Assembly: GCF_003259435.1 (NCBI RefSeq)
Contig: NZ_QLMA01000003.1
Coordinates: 558,001 to 622,000 of the forward strand
From: Chitinophaga dinghuensis
Lineage (GTDB): Bacteria; Bacteroidota; Bacteroidia; Chitinophagales; Chitinophagaceae
Length of the DNA: 64,000 nt
Direction of reading: 5' to 3'
Shown here: piece after piece, positions 9,954 to 18,104 of the stretch
Layout of the letters: every line of letters begins with the position of its first letter
Numbering within the stretch: the first letter of the stretch is position 1
The notes under the pieces: generated by a model
The model's database searches: none
Seen by the model: only the letters and a program-made list of their open reading frames with translations
Told to the model about the DNA's origin: nothing
Program-made: the position numbers and the translations under genes

Positions 9954-10229
9954 TTAGTCGTTATTGGCGACTTCCTTCCAGGAGGTTACCAGGAAAACGT
10001 AGTCTACAATCGTGCCTGTGGCAGCAATGATTTTACCGGCCATGGGCATCAGGGGATTGTCGGCGAACGGATTTCCTTCAGCGGGGCGGATAAGGTATTC
10101 GCCCTGATCAGAGGCGATGTAAACGCCCATATGTTCACTTTTGCTGTGAGGAGCGAACATACGGAGTATTAATCTGCCGCGGAGCGTAATGGTTTTAGTG
10201 TTGCTGTCCATTTTGTTATCTGCTGACAT
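9954..10229 (-). CDS. Small beta-rich (OB-fold-like) hypothetical protein
   Basis: A 91-residue protein whose ATG at 10229 lies 14 bp inside the upstream peptidase gene, so the two are probably translationally coupled. An upstream in-frame GTG at 10235 is the alternative. The sequence alternates short beta strands (TITLRGRLILRMF, HMGVYIAS, GEYLIR, KIIAATGTIVDYVFLVTSW), a pattern compatible with a small OB-like barrel, but no family could be named. No signal peptide, cysteines or metal motif are present. Its place between the peptidase and the helical protein suggests a regulator, inhibitor or ligand sensor of the peptidase; that is inference from position only. Confidence 0.6.
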   Translation of the reverse strand: MSADNKMDSNTKTITLRGRLILRMFAPHSKSEHMGVYIASDQGEYLIRPAEGNPFADNPLMPMAGKIIAATGTIVDYVFLVTSWKEVANND

Positions 10230-11745
10230 ATTCACGATATCCCAGGATTTGATTATTTTTTGCCTTAACCACCAGCACTTTCACGCCGGAAGCCTGTTCT
10301 GATGCAGGTGTTGTTTCCGAAAATACATGAAATTTCACAGATGGTTTATTATCCTGTCTTTTATGTCGGTTAATGAAAGTACGTTTATGTTTAGTGGCTT
10401 TGAACTGCCGGTCTTGGAGGAGGCTGTCCATGGATTTATTCAGGTGATCATTTGCTTCCTCATCGTTATCGGGCTCAGGGCTGGAGATGAACATATCAAG
10501 CATTTTGCCTCTGGCCTCCATGTTTTCCCTGCGGTTTTGGATGGAGTTGACAAAAGACTGGCTGTTATCTACAGGGGCGTCTTTCTCATTGATAACCGGT
10601 TGAATGGAAGGATCGCCGAGCAGGTTGAATTGAGCAGCTGTTTTCAGTTCATATGGGTCCAGTGTAGGGCCCATTTCATTCAGGAATTTTTGTCTTGCTT
10701 CCAGGAGTGCGCGTCCGGTGCTGGCTCCATTCAGCACATTGATTACAAAGAACTGGGTGAGCAGATCCGCCAGGCCCTGGCCGGTAGAAGGGCCATAGGC
10801 GATATTTGAACTGCCGAGAAATGCGATAGCATTGTTACCGAGATAACTGTTTGCCATGCTGATTTGTTTGAAGACATTTTTAGCCGGATCAAATAATTGA
10901 GCGCCATAGCAGCATTCAGCGGCTACCACTGTACCGACAGGCACTCTTCCTTTAATCAGGTCAGACTTCATAGCGAGTGGAAAGTCGGATTGTTTCTGGC
11001 CGTAATAACGGGGATTGTTGAGGGCGCCGTGGCAATTGATGAAATGTGTTTTTGGTGTCAGCTGATCGGCGGACCAGTCGCCATTATCCGGGATGTTTTC
11101 TCCGGGAATCAGGCGCAGTGCGTTATTGTTACCGAAAATATTCATCAGAGAGCGTTGGGTGGAATCCTGCCAATCGAATGTACTCAGTGAGAAATAGTTT
11201 TCGTAGATATTTCTTTCTTGTGGGGTATACTGGAGTATATTATTAACCAACGAATGAAAATAGGATGGGTCCGGATTTCCGGGGATGTCCGGGAGCCGGC
11301 CGAGTACGCGGGAAGGTGCAATGAACTTGCCGGGATCTTTATCATACGGCGCATCGCAGGCATATGGCAGATCGCTGGGAATAAGGGAATCGGGGTCATG
11401 GTCGCCGCCTACCAGGTTGGTGAGGCGTTGGAATGGCACGATATCTTGAGCGCCGGCGATCAGGATATAGCCTGGCGTAAAATGAGTATAGAGTGCATCA
11501 ATGGCGTTTTTGTTCTGGGCGTCATCGGTAGGTGTTGTTACCGGAGGCGCTTGAAAAGAAGCCATTTGTGTGGCGTCGTCGAGGAAAACGATATTGGTAT
11601 CCAGTTGACGTGATTTATCGAATTCCTGAAGGCGTTGCAGGTCCTGCAGCAGTTGGGTATGCTGATCGCCGTATTTGGCTGCCAGGGCTGTTTTATTGGT
11701 AATGATAAGTTTTGTTGACTGCATAAGTGATACCGGGGTTTCCAT
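10216..11745 (-). CDS. Cytoplasmic caspase-fold peptidase, C25 (gingipain)-like
   Basis: A 509-residue protein with the core of peptidase family C25. The N-terminal half has the typical ILIAGAQDIVPFQRL and SDLPYA motifs and VLGRLPDIP (near 93-155). The catalytic His lies in HFINCHG (His239) and the Cys in VAAECCYGA (Cys278, with Cys279 beside it). AFLGSSNIAYGP and LLGDPSIQPV close the fold. Unlike secreted gingipain relatives and PorU, it has no signal peptide, propeptide or T9SS tail, so it should act in the cytoplasm. The C-terminal 120 residues are charged and perhaps flexible. It heads an operon with two small unassigned genes. Roles known for intracellular caspase-like enzymes include abortive-infection and regulated proteolysis; which applies is not shown. 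CHAT proteases are the nearest alternative, but the flanking motifs favour C25. Confidence 0.8.
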   Translation of the reverse strand: METPVSLMQSTKLIITNKTALAAKYGDQHTQLLQDLQRLQEFDKSRQLDTNIVFLDDATQMASFQAPPVTTPTDDAQNKNAIDALYTHFTPGYILIAGAQDIVPFQRLTNLVGGDHDPDSLIPSDLPYACDAPYDKDPGKFIAPSRVLGRLPDIPGNPDPSYFHSLVNNILQYTPQERNIYENYFSLSTFDWQDSTQRSLMNIFGNNNALRLIPGENIPDNGDWSADQLTPKTHFINCHGALNNPRYYGQKQSDFPLAMKSDLIKGRVPVGTVVAAECCYGAQLFDPAKNVFKQISMANSYLGNNAIAFLGSSNIAYGPSTGQGLADLLTQFFVINVLNGASTGRALLEARQKFLNEMGPTLDPYELKTAAQFNLLGDPSIQPVINEKDAPVDNSQSFVNSIQNRRENMEARGKMLDMFISSPEPDNDEEANDHLNKSMDSLLQDRQFKATKHKRTFINRHKRQDNKPSVKFHVFSETTPASEQASGVKVLVVKAKNNQILGYREYVSR

Positions 11746-11884
11746 TTTACAGACGGATTAGTTCGTCAAAAATATAGAATAAATTAACCAAAGGGATCGT
11801 GTCTCCCTAAAATTAATTTCCTGGGGATGTAAGGTACTTGTATACGGGCAAACAAACGATTATCTTGTTAGCATAATCGGCGTT

Positions 11885-13111
11885 ATGAAAAAACTTTTCC
11901 TCTTTTTGCTGCAGGTGGCGGTAGTCCCTGCTCTTGCGCAGGATATGCAACTTACGGTGAAGGCGGGTAAATATGAACGGCATAATACTTTGGTGACTTA
12001 TCATCCAGAGAAGCAGCTTCCAGCGGGGAAAGTATGGCAATTAGAGGAAATAAAAGGGAGTATAAGAGTGCCGGTAGCGGTGCAGCAGGATGCAGCGGGA
12101 AATTGTATTTGGATGATGGAGGGGCATATGGCAGCAGGTGCAGAAAGGACGTATCATTTATATGCCGGACCGTTTGTGAACAGTGCTGCATTACAGGCGC
12201 TTGTTTCCGATTCAGCTATATTACTGGAAGAAGGGAAGACGCGTGTCTTGCAATATAATACCGCTGTAGTATCTCCACCGGCAGGCAGTGATACTGTTTA
12301 CAAGAGAAGTGGTTTTATACATCCTCTTTGGGCGCCCAATGGGGTGGTCTTGACAAATATATTTCCGAATGCGGGGCATCGTCATCATATGGGGATTTGG
12401 AACCCCTGGACCCATACTATGTTTGAAGGGAAAGAAACCGATTTCTGGAATGTGCAAAAGAAGGAAGGGAAATTGAGGTACGGTGGTTTGGTGGCTGTTG
12501 CGGGAGGAAATGTTTATTGTGGATTTAAGGTAAAGCAAGAGCATGTCGCGTTTCCGGAGCAGGGACGTGAAAAAATTGCAATAGCAGAGGTGATGTCCGT
12601 CAGGGCATATCGGGCATATTTGGGAGGCAGCCGTCGGATATGGGATATGGAGTCGGAATTTGAATGTCCGGGAGATAGTGGGATTTTGTTGATGCAATAT
12701 CGTTATGGGGGTGGGTTTGGTTTGCGTACCACGCCATATTTTACAGATAAGACCAGTAAGGTATTGACTTCCGAAGGAAAGACCCGTAAGGATGCGGATA
12801 GTACGCGGGCGCGTTGGGTAATGATAACGGGAGATGCGCCTCAGGGAAGGGCAGGACTCCTGATTATGAGTTCGGGGGAGAATTACGATTCGCCAGAAGC
12901 GTTGCGGGTATGGCCGGAAAATATGGAAGGGGGAGAGTTAATGTTAAATTATTCGCCTACAAAAATTAAATCCTGGCGATGGATTCACGGGAACGTATAT
13001 ACGCTGAAGTACCGTATATTGGTGTATAGCGGTGATTTATCGGTTTCGGAGGCGGAGTTGGCCTGGCTGGATTATGCGTATCCTCCTGAGGTAATCGTTT
13101 CATCGCGTTGA
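11885..13111 (+). CDS. DUF6807 (PmoA-like) secreted protein
   Basis: A 408-residue exported protein with a signal peptide (MKKLFLFLLQVAVVPALAQ). The central part has FIHPLWAPNGVVLTNIFP followed by GHRHHMGIWNPW, the His-rich signature of the DUF6807 family. This family is often labelled methane oxygenase PmoA by automatic transfer, but it has no relation to particulate methane monooxygenase. Members occur near sugar-degrading genes in Bacteroidota and Planctomycetes and have a beta-sandwich-like fold; no reaction is established that I know of. The gene is isolated here. A -7-like TATCTTGT lies upstream (11863-11870), one base order away from the TAnnTTTG consensus. Confidence 0.75.
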   Translation: MKKLFLFLLQVAVVPALAQDMQLTVKAGKYERHNTLVTYHPEKQLPAGKVWQLEEIKGSIRVPVAVQQDAAGNCIWMMEGHMAAGAERTYHLYAGPFVNSAALQALVSDSAILLEEGKTRVLQYNTAVVSPPAGSDTVYKRSGFIHPLWAPNGVVLTNIFPNAGHRHHMGIWNPWTHTMFEGKETDFWNVQKKEGKLRYGGLVAVAGGNVYCGFKVKQEHVAFPEQGREKIAIAEVMSVRAYRAYLGGSRRIWDMESEFECPGDSGILLMQYRYGGGFGLRTTPYFTDKTSKVLTSEGKTRKDADSTRARWVMITGDAPQGRAGLLIMSSGENYDSPEALRVWPENMEGGELMLNYSPTKIKSWRWIHGNVYTLKYRILVYSGDLSVSEAELAWLDYAYPPEVIVSSR

Positions 13112-13226
13112 ACAAATCAAACAGAAAAGCATTATTTTAGTAACAAGATATAATTGTAGGTTTCTTTAGGCATCCTGTCGTCCCTGTATCATTAGGTTTA
13201 ATTATCCTTAACCATAATGGGACAGT

Positions 13227-13529
13227 ATGAGCAATAGTGTTAATTCCAAACCGGACAGACCGGACAATTCACCTGAAGACGATCCATCCTGGGGCGGTGT
13301 CATAGTGGGGTTGATGTTAGCGACCGCAGGAGGAGGGCTTATTTACAACAGATATCAACAATTTCATGATCCGGACAACGACCCCATCAGTCTAACCAGA
13401 ATCGAATTATTGATTTACAAGATAGCAGGAGGAAACGAGTGGGTATTACTGGCAGCCTATGGAATCATTGCTTTGGTCGGAATTTATTTGATTATCAGCA
13501 ATATTATTCATTTAAGAATCAAGCAATAG
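13227..13529 (+). CDS. Small membrane protein, unassigned
   Basis: A 100-residue protein with a polar, Asp/Pro-rich N-terminus and two predicted membrane segments: WGGVIVGLMLATAGGGLIY (about 28-46) and WVLLAAYGIIALVGIYLII (about 72-90). I recognise no family. It is 18 bp upstream of another membrane protein and probably co-transcribed with the next two genes. A lower base composition and short ORFs here resemble the adjoining T6SS block, but there is no direct evidence of a secretion role. Confidence 0.65.
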   Translation: MSNSVNSKPDRPDNSPEDDPSWGGVIVGLMLATAGGGLIYNRYQQFHDPDNDPISLTRIELLIYKIAGGNEWVLLAAYGIIALVGIYLIISNIIHLRIKQ

Positions 13530-13547
13530 CATAATAACCCAGCGAAC

Positions 13548-14048
13548 ATGAGAAACCTTCAGGAATTGAAAGTGTTTTTGCTGTCCATGCATCACAAGGA
13601 TGTGAAACAGACCATTATAGCATTGATAGTGGCGGAGTTCATTACATTCCTGATGGTGTTGCTGATATTGTTTATTATTTACGAAAGGGCATTACAGCCG
13701 CCAGGTTTCATTTGGGGGGTGATAGCTTTGCTGCTGGTGGGGCCATCTATTCCTTATTTGATGATGTTGTATAAGGCTACTCAGCGGCCGGGGATGATTA
13801 TTTATTTTATAGAATTAATGGAAAGGGGCGCTGTAATTCAGCAGGTGGAAATAATTCAGCAGTATAAGTTCCAGTTGGTGATAGTGCAATTGTATCCGGT
13901 AATTTATGCGAGAATTACAGTGGGTAGTGACAGGCAGATATTTGTTTTCCCGGTATCTAAAGCATATGTAGCGCAATTTCAGTCGCAGATAAGCAGGGAA
14001 ATCAGTGGGGTCAATGGTTTTTCAGGAATCAGCTGGTCTTCCAACTAA
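13548..14048 (+). CDS. Membrane protein, unassigned
   Basis: A 166-residue protein with two strong membrane segments, IIALIVAEFITFLMVLLILFI (about 22-42) and FIWGVIALLLVGPSIPYLMML (about 53-73), followed by a soluble C-terminal domain of about 90 residues. That domain has alternating strands (KFQLVIVQLYPVIYARITV) and contains no recognisable motif. The gene is followed after 7 bp by the DUF3137 gene, which has the same plan of two membrane helices and a cytoplasmic domain. The two may form a membrane complex; function unknown. Confidence 0.65.
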   Translation: MRNLQELKVFLLSMHHKDVKQTIIALIVAEFITFLMVLLILFIIYERALQPPGFIWGVIALLLVGPSIPYLMMLYKATQRPGMIIYFIELMERGAVIQQVEIIQQYKFQLVIVQLYPVIYARITVGSDRQIFVFPVSKAYVAQFQSQISREISGVNGFSGISWSSN

Positions 14049-14055
14049 TCCAATT

Positions 14056-15054
14056 ATGAAATCACCGCACAGTTTAAGTGAATTTATTAGTAGCCATCTG
14101 CAGGGAACATTAAAGCAGTTGGAAAGTGCCAGGAAACGCATGCGCAGTACCTGGTGGCTATGGGTGTTATGTCTGGGCCTGGCGGTGTTATTTTATTTAT
14201 TTGTGGTGGAGCCAATACATTTGGAGCAGTCTTTTGGGCATGAATTGTACATCAAATTGTTGTATGTAGGGATTGGGATTGTGTTGGCGCTAGCCGGAGT
14301 GATGTTGATTCGGAATTTAATGATGCGGCAGTTTGTAGACAGGCCTGCAGAGCAGTTGCAGCGAGATTATAAGCAGCGTGTCATTACGCCATTGTTGCAG
14401 TTTCTGCATCCGCATTATATATATGAACCGATGGAAAGTCTGCCAGTAGAGGATTTGGCAGAGACGGGTTTATTTGCCAATAAGGATTATACGACGCAGG
14501 GAAATGATCTGATTACTGGTCGGATGGGACATTTATTATTTCAGTTTTGTGATTTACGGGTGTCGGTGATTCCGGGTGCGAGGTTTCAAAGGGCCAGGGC
14601 GGATATTGTATTTAATGGTAGTTGTTATGTATTACAGTCGCCCCGTTATTTTGGAGCGCCGGTATATGTGCATACCCGTGGTTGTAAATTTATAGAGATG
14701 GTGGGTCCGGGGAATTTTGTGTTATTACCTGACAAGGATTTTAATCAGCAGTTTGTGGTATATTCAGAAGATGTATCTGAGGCGGAGCAGTTATTAAAAC
14801 CTAATCTGGTAAAGTGTATCAGCGCGTTAAAATTTGTACCGGATATTAGTTTATTTATTGCATTTCATAAGCAACGTATTTATGTTGCGATCAATTCCGA
14901 TATGGATAATTTCGAAGTGAATTTGAACCGGTCTATAGATGATAAGCAGTTATTGGTTGATTATTGTACGGTCTTTATGCATCAGTTGCAATTGGTGCAG
15001 GAGTTGAGGGATAATATCAGTATATGGACGACAGCCGCTTTTTCCCGCTCATAA
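14056..15054 (+). CDS. DUF3137 membrane protein
   Basis: A 332-residue protein with two membrane helices near the N-terminus (WWLWVLCLGLAVLFYLFVV and LYVGIGIVLALAGVMLI). A soluble domain follows with the DUF3137 signature region: an ETGLFANKDYTTQGNDLITG block and then a beta-rich core up to the C-terminus. The ATG at 14056 is chosen because an earlier in-frame start at 14005 would overlap the previous gene and adds an unlikely N-terminus. DUF3137 proteins are of unknown function. It closes a likely three-gene unit; the next gene is tssB, 97 bp downstream, so a shared transcript with the T6SS cannot be excluded. Confidence 0.75.
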   Translation: MKSPHSLSEFISSHLQGTLKQLESARKRMRSTWWLWVLCLGLAVLFYLFVVEPIHLEQSFGHELYIKLLYVGIGIVLALAGVMLIRNLMMRQFVDRPAEQLQRDYKQRVITPLLQFLHPHYIYEPMESLPVEDLAETGLFANKDYTTQGNDLITGRMGHLLFQFCDLRVSVIPGARFQRARADIVFNGSCYVLQSPRYFGAPVYVHTRGCKFIEMVGPGNFVLLPDKDFNQQFVVYSEDVSEAEQLLKPNLVKCISALKFVPDISLFIAFHKQRIYVAINSDMDNFEVNLNRSIDDKQLLVDYCTVFMHQLQLVQELRDNISIWTTAAFSRS

Positions 15055-15151
15055 TTTTCATTCGCGGATCTGATATCTCTAAATCTTGATTTTTCGATAC
15101 TTTCTCTCCGTAATTTAGGGTGTTAATTAATGTTTGTTAATCAGGATTGTT

Positions 15152-15589
15152 ATGATAAAACACCCAGGTATTGGTGGTACGGAAGTACGGCCGGAAACCA
15201 ATGAAGCTATTGCTGAAATATCTCCCAACAGAACGTTGTTTGCTGAAAGTCTGACTTTGACGCCTTCGCTAAAGCCCGAGATAGTAGCGGGATTATCGAA
15301 CATTGCTGCTGTTTTTGCACAGTATAAGCCGACTGTCCCGATTGATTTTCTTGGGCCAGACGGAGAAATGATTACAGAGGTATTGGCATTTCAGGAGATG
15401 GGAGATTTTGGAGTGGGGGGGATTACGGCGCAGAGTGAATTCCTGAGGGCGCTTGCTTTGCGGCGGGAGTTATATTTGCAGGTGATTCGTCATTTGGGCG
15501 GCAACAAGGTACTTCGTATGGCGCTGGCAGATGAGGCTGCGAGGACATCATTGTTGGTGCTTATCCGGCAGTTATTAGAGGAATTATAG
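15152..15589 (+). CDS. tssB: T6SS contractile sheath small subunit TssB
   Basis: Small subunit of the contractile sheath, which pairs with TssC and drives the Hcp tube outward. The 145-residue protein from ATG 15152 contains the family's conserved elements: ISPNRTLFAESLTLTPSLKP, then VPIDFLGPDGEMITEVLAFQEMGDF, and a helical C-terminus ending in SLLVLIRQLLEEL. Both length and motifs match the Bacteroidota (subtype iii) TssB rather than the longer proteobacterial one. An in-frame TTG at 15134 is less likely. tssC follows 24 bp downstream. Identification is from sequence pattern plus gene order. Confidence 0.85.
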   Translation: MIKHPGIGGTEVRPETNEAIAEISPNRTLFAESLTLTPSLKPEIVAGLSNIAAVFAQYKPTVPIDFLGPDGEMITEVLAFQEMGDFGVGGITAQSEFLRALALRRELYLQVIRHLGGNKVLRMALADEAARTSLLVLIRQLLEEL

Positions 15590-15613
15590 TGATTATTTAT
15601 TTAAACCATTGTT

Positions 15614-16957
15614 ATGTTAACCACACCAACCAAAGACCTGTCGTCTTCTGCGACAGTGTATGCTATTCAATTGCAATGTCTTTCCCGATTTGGAGGTTTT
15701 GAGTTGTTGGAATCTGCTATTGAAGGAGTCCAGAATTTGAATCCGGAACGTAAATCGAGGCGGCAGATTTTTTTGACGGAATCTTCGAAAGAGATGGACA
15801 GGAGCCGTTTGAAGCAACTATTGCTGATATGGGAGCAGATCCTGAGCGGGCATTCTGAAGTAAAGGAGATGATCCAGGAATGCAGTGCTGCGGTGATGCA
15901 ATCGGAAGCTTTACTAAAAGAAAACCTGGTATTAGCATTGGAAGCTACCCGTATGTTGGAGCAATCGTATCGGAATGTATCGCTTTTCTTTGCGAATACC
16001 ACCGAAGAGAAAGTAAAGAATGTAAGCTTTATCAATGCGGCTCCGGAGCAGTTGCGGGATCTGGATAACAGCAGGTTCCTGGATGCTATCCGACAGGAGT
16101 TATCGCAGCATTATGACCGGTTGGATTTGAAGGGGAACTATAGTTTGTTATTGATACCGGGATATGCAGGTAGTAATAAAATACTGGAAAAATGGGCGCG
16201 TATCGCCTATGATAATAAGTGCCTGTTGATCACAGATTTCTGCCACATGGATACGCCGGATGATGTGATGGAGATGTTTGATGCCGCTTGTTTGACAGGG
16301 GCGGAAGCCTGTAAATCCAATGTAATAATGACTTGTAATTGGTTGATTGGAAGAGGAAAGGCGATACAGGTTGGAGAAAAGGAGCATTTGCTGGTATCGC
16401 CATCAGGGGCATTGGCAGGAAGAATTTATAGTACCCTAATGTCGCAGGTGACGGCCGGAAAAAAGTATGGGGCTTTGTTGGACGTAGATGGGGTTAGTTT
16501 TGAACTAAAGAAAAGTGAGATTGCTACCCTGGAGAAATTGGGCTTGGTACCTATGGTCCAGGAATATGGACGGGTAATGGCATTCAGTGCCAAGACATTA
16601 TTCACAGGGGATAATATTGGGTTACAAACTTACTCCGTAGTTCGGGTATTTGACTATGTAACCAAAGTATTGATCGACTTCCTGAACCGGCGGGCTTTTG
16701 AGAACTTCAGTGCAAATACGCGGAAAGACTTACAAAGACAGATCATACAGTTTTTGGATAGTATCACCGGACCGGATCGTCTGATCGAGGATTTTGAGAT
16801 ACGCCGTTTTGAACAGGATAACCGTCAGAAAGATACCATACACCTGGATATATTCCTGAAACCCTATTTTCCTGCGCGGAATTTTATGATCCGGATGGAT
16901 GGCCATAAAGGGGAAGACGCCAATGCATGGGAAACCAGTTATGAACAAACTAAATAG
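15614..16957 (+). CDS. tssC: T6SS contractile sheath large subunit TssC
   Basis: Large sheath subunit that polymerises with TssB around the Hcp tube. At 447 residues it matches the subtype iii form (DUF5458-type). Supporting regions are a helical N-terminal part, NYSLLLIPGYAGSNKILEKWARIAYDNKCLLITDF (written here as two blocks around residues 175-210), SKVIMT-like SNVIMTCNWLIGRGKA near 245, and a C-terminal sheath domain with FLNRRAFENFS and LDIFLKPYFPARNF. The last of these is the strand that builds the sheath handshake. No N-terminal ClpV-binding helix could be judged by eye. The following DUF4138 gene starts immediately after the stop. Confidence 0.88.
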   Translation: MLTTPTKDLSSSATVYAIQLQCLSRFGGFELLESAIEGVQNLNPERKSRRQIFLTESSKEMDRSRLKQLLLIWEQILSGHSEVKEMIQECSAAVMQSEALLKENLVLALEATRMLEQSYRNVSLFFANTTEEKVKNVSFINAAPEQLRDLDNSRFLDAIRQELSQHYDRLDLKGNYSLLLIPGYAGSNKILEKWARIAYDNKCLLITDFCHMDTPDDVMEMFDAACLTGAEACKSNVIMTCNWLIGRGKAIQVGEKEHLLVSPSGALAGRIYSTLMSQVTAGKKYGALLDVDGVSFELKKSEIATLEKLGLVPMVQEYGRVMAFSAKTLFTGDNIGLQTYSVVRVFDYVTKVLIDFLNRRAFENFSANTRKDLQRQIIQFLDSITGPDRLIEDFEIRRFEQDNRQKDTIHLDIFLKPYFPARNFMIRMDGHKGEDANAWETSYEQTK

Positions 16958-16959
16958 TG

Positions 16960-17835
16960 ATGGAGAACAGGTGTAATAGGAATCCCTTAAAGCAAACAGT
17001 TTTGAGCCTCATAGGAATACTGCTATCAGTAACCGTATGGGGAATAACAGATACTGTTGTTGTAACTAAAGGAGCAGTAACTGTGCTGACCTTCCCTTCA
17101 AGAGTGGTTACTGTGCAGTCGGGAACTACTAATGAACAGGAATATGAACATACACTGGCGGGGCGTTTGGTATTGCTAAAGGTACAGCACCCCTTTGCAA
17201 CCGCGACGAACATTGTGGTCATTACGCAAAAGCAGATTTACTACCTGGTGGTAGTTTATCGGGCATCGGTAGATATGGCTGTTCTGAACATGGATTTTTC
17301 CAAGAAGAAGGCCGGAGCCAGCGATGGTAATCACCCACAGGAACGCTTACGCAGGCAGTTGAGTACATGCAGCGAAGCGGCAGATACTATGCTCATACTC
17401 AATCCCATTGATACGGTCATTGCTTCCCGCATAGCTGCTGATTATCGCTTACAGCATAGAAGAGGGAGTATTTGTAAGCTCCGGAAACTTGCGATTACCT
17501 TCGGCTTGGAAGATGTCATGAAGCTGAATGGTTTAATGTACCTGCGTTGGTATTGGAGGAATAATGCCGGATTACCTGCGGAAATTGTCCATATATCCGT
17601 ATGTATGAAAACGGCCGCTACAAATGCAATCCTGCCATTAAGAACTTGTTTGAAACTACCTTCATTAATGCTTCCGGGAAAAGCCAATATCCGGCAAGTA
17701 TTAGTAATAGCCGCTCCAGTGATCGATAAACGAGATGAACTGTATGCGGTGGTACACATGAGGAATATTGCAGATCCACTGATACTAAAAATCCAGGCGG
17801 CGGCATTACCGAAACATATATTGAAACCTGGTTAG
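16960..17835 (+). CDS. DUF4138 / TraN-like periplasmic protein inside the T6SS locus
   Basis: A 291-residue exported protein resembling TraN of Bacteroidota conjugative transposons. After a signal-like helix (VLSLIGILLSVTVWG) comes the characteristic N-terminal beta domain: VVVTKGAVTVLTFPSRVVTVQSG, then GRLVLLKVQHPFATATNIVVIT and QIYYLVVVY. The C-terminal domain has LMYLRWYWRNNAGLPAEIVHI and a final strand pair around NIADPLILKIQ, also as in TraN. TraN belongs to the envelope-spanning core of conjugation machines. Here the gene follows tssC by 2 bp, and no other transfer gene (TraG, TraJ, TraM) is present. It may supply an envelope-complex part to this T6SS; that is inference. An in-frame GTG at 16957 is the alternative start. 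Confidence 0.7.
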   Translation: MENRCNRNPLKQTVLSLIGILLSVTVWGITDTVVVTKGAVTVLTFPSRVVTVQSGTTNEQEYEHTLAGRLVLLKVQHPFATATNIVVITQKQIYYLVVVYRASVDMAVLNMDFSKKKAGASDGNHPQERLRRQLSTCSEAADTMLILNPIDTVIASRIAADYRLQHRRGSICKLRKLAITFGLEDVMKLNGLMYLRWYWRNNAGLPAEIVHISVCMKTAATNAILPLRTCLKLPSLMLPGKANIRQVLVIAAPVIDKRDELYAVVHMRNIADPLILKIQAAALPKHILKPG

Positions 17836-18104
17836 GATAAGTAGAAAGGGTACGTGTACCCAATATGATGATGAAGTATCAGCCATACAAAGCTATGTAA
17901 GGGTTTTAGATGATCGAAATATTGCCAGGAACGAATCGAATGGTAAGTAGATGTTAATCGTGATGGTTGTGGACCTGGGATGAGGATACAAAACTATCAA
18001 GGATTAAGAGGTAGTATACACACCGCCGTACTTGGCTGATGTATTGAATGACTTAAAGTAGGAACGAAAGAGAAATGAGAAGGGTAGGAGTAGGAATGCA
18101 ACTA
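17836..18104 (+). pseudogene. Possible decayed gene between the TraN-like gene and tssF
   Basis: No open frame of useful length exists, yet protein-like stretches appear on the plus strand in two frames broken by stops. One frame reads YDDEVSAIQSYVRVLDDRN (from 17864) and, after three stops, VVYTPPYLADVLNDLK (18011-18058). Another reads VDVNRDGCGPGMRIQNYQ and continues as GLRGSIHT (from about 17946). This looks like remnants of a frameshifted gene. It could also be chance, since the region is short. I cannot name the ancestor. The locus lacks a recognisable TssR or TssQ, so a lost envelope component is one candidate. Confidence 0.3.

Noticed and set aside
11885..13111. Methane oxygenase PmoA
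   Set aside because: The name is an annotation artefact. The protein has a signal peptide and a DUF6807 His-rich motif and lacks the membrane helices and partners of particulate methane monooxygenase.
16960..17835. Interpretation of the TraN-like gene as part of an integrated conjugative transposon
   Set aside because: No TraG, TraJ, TraK, TraM, mobilisation or integrase gene, and no attachment-site repeats, were seen around it.
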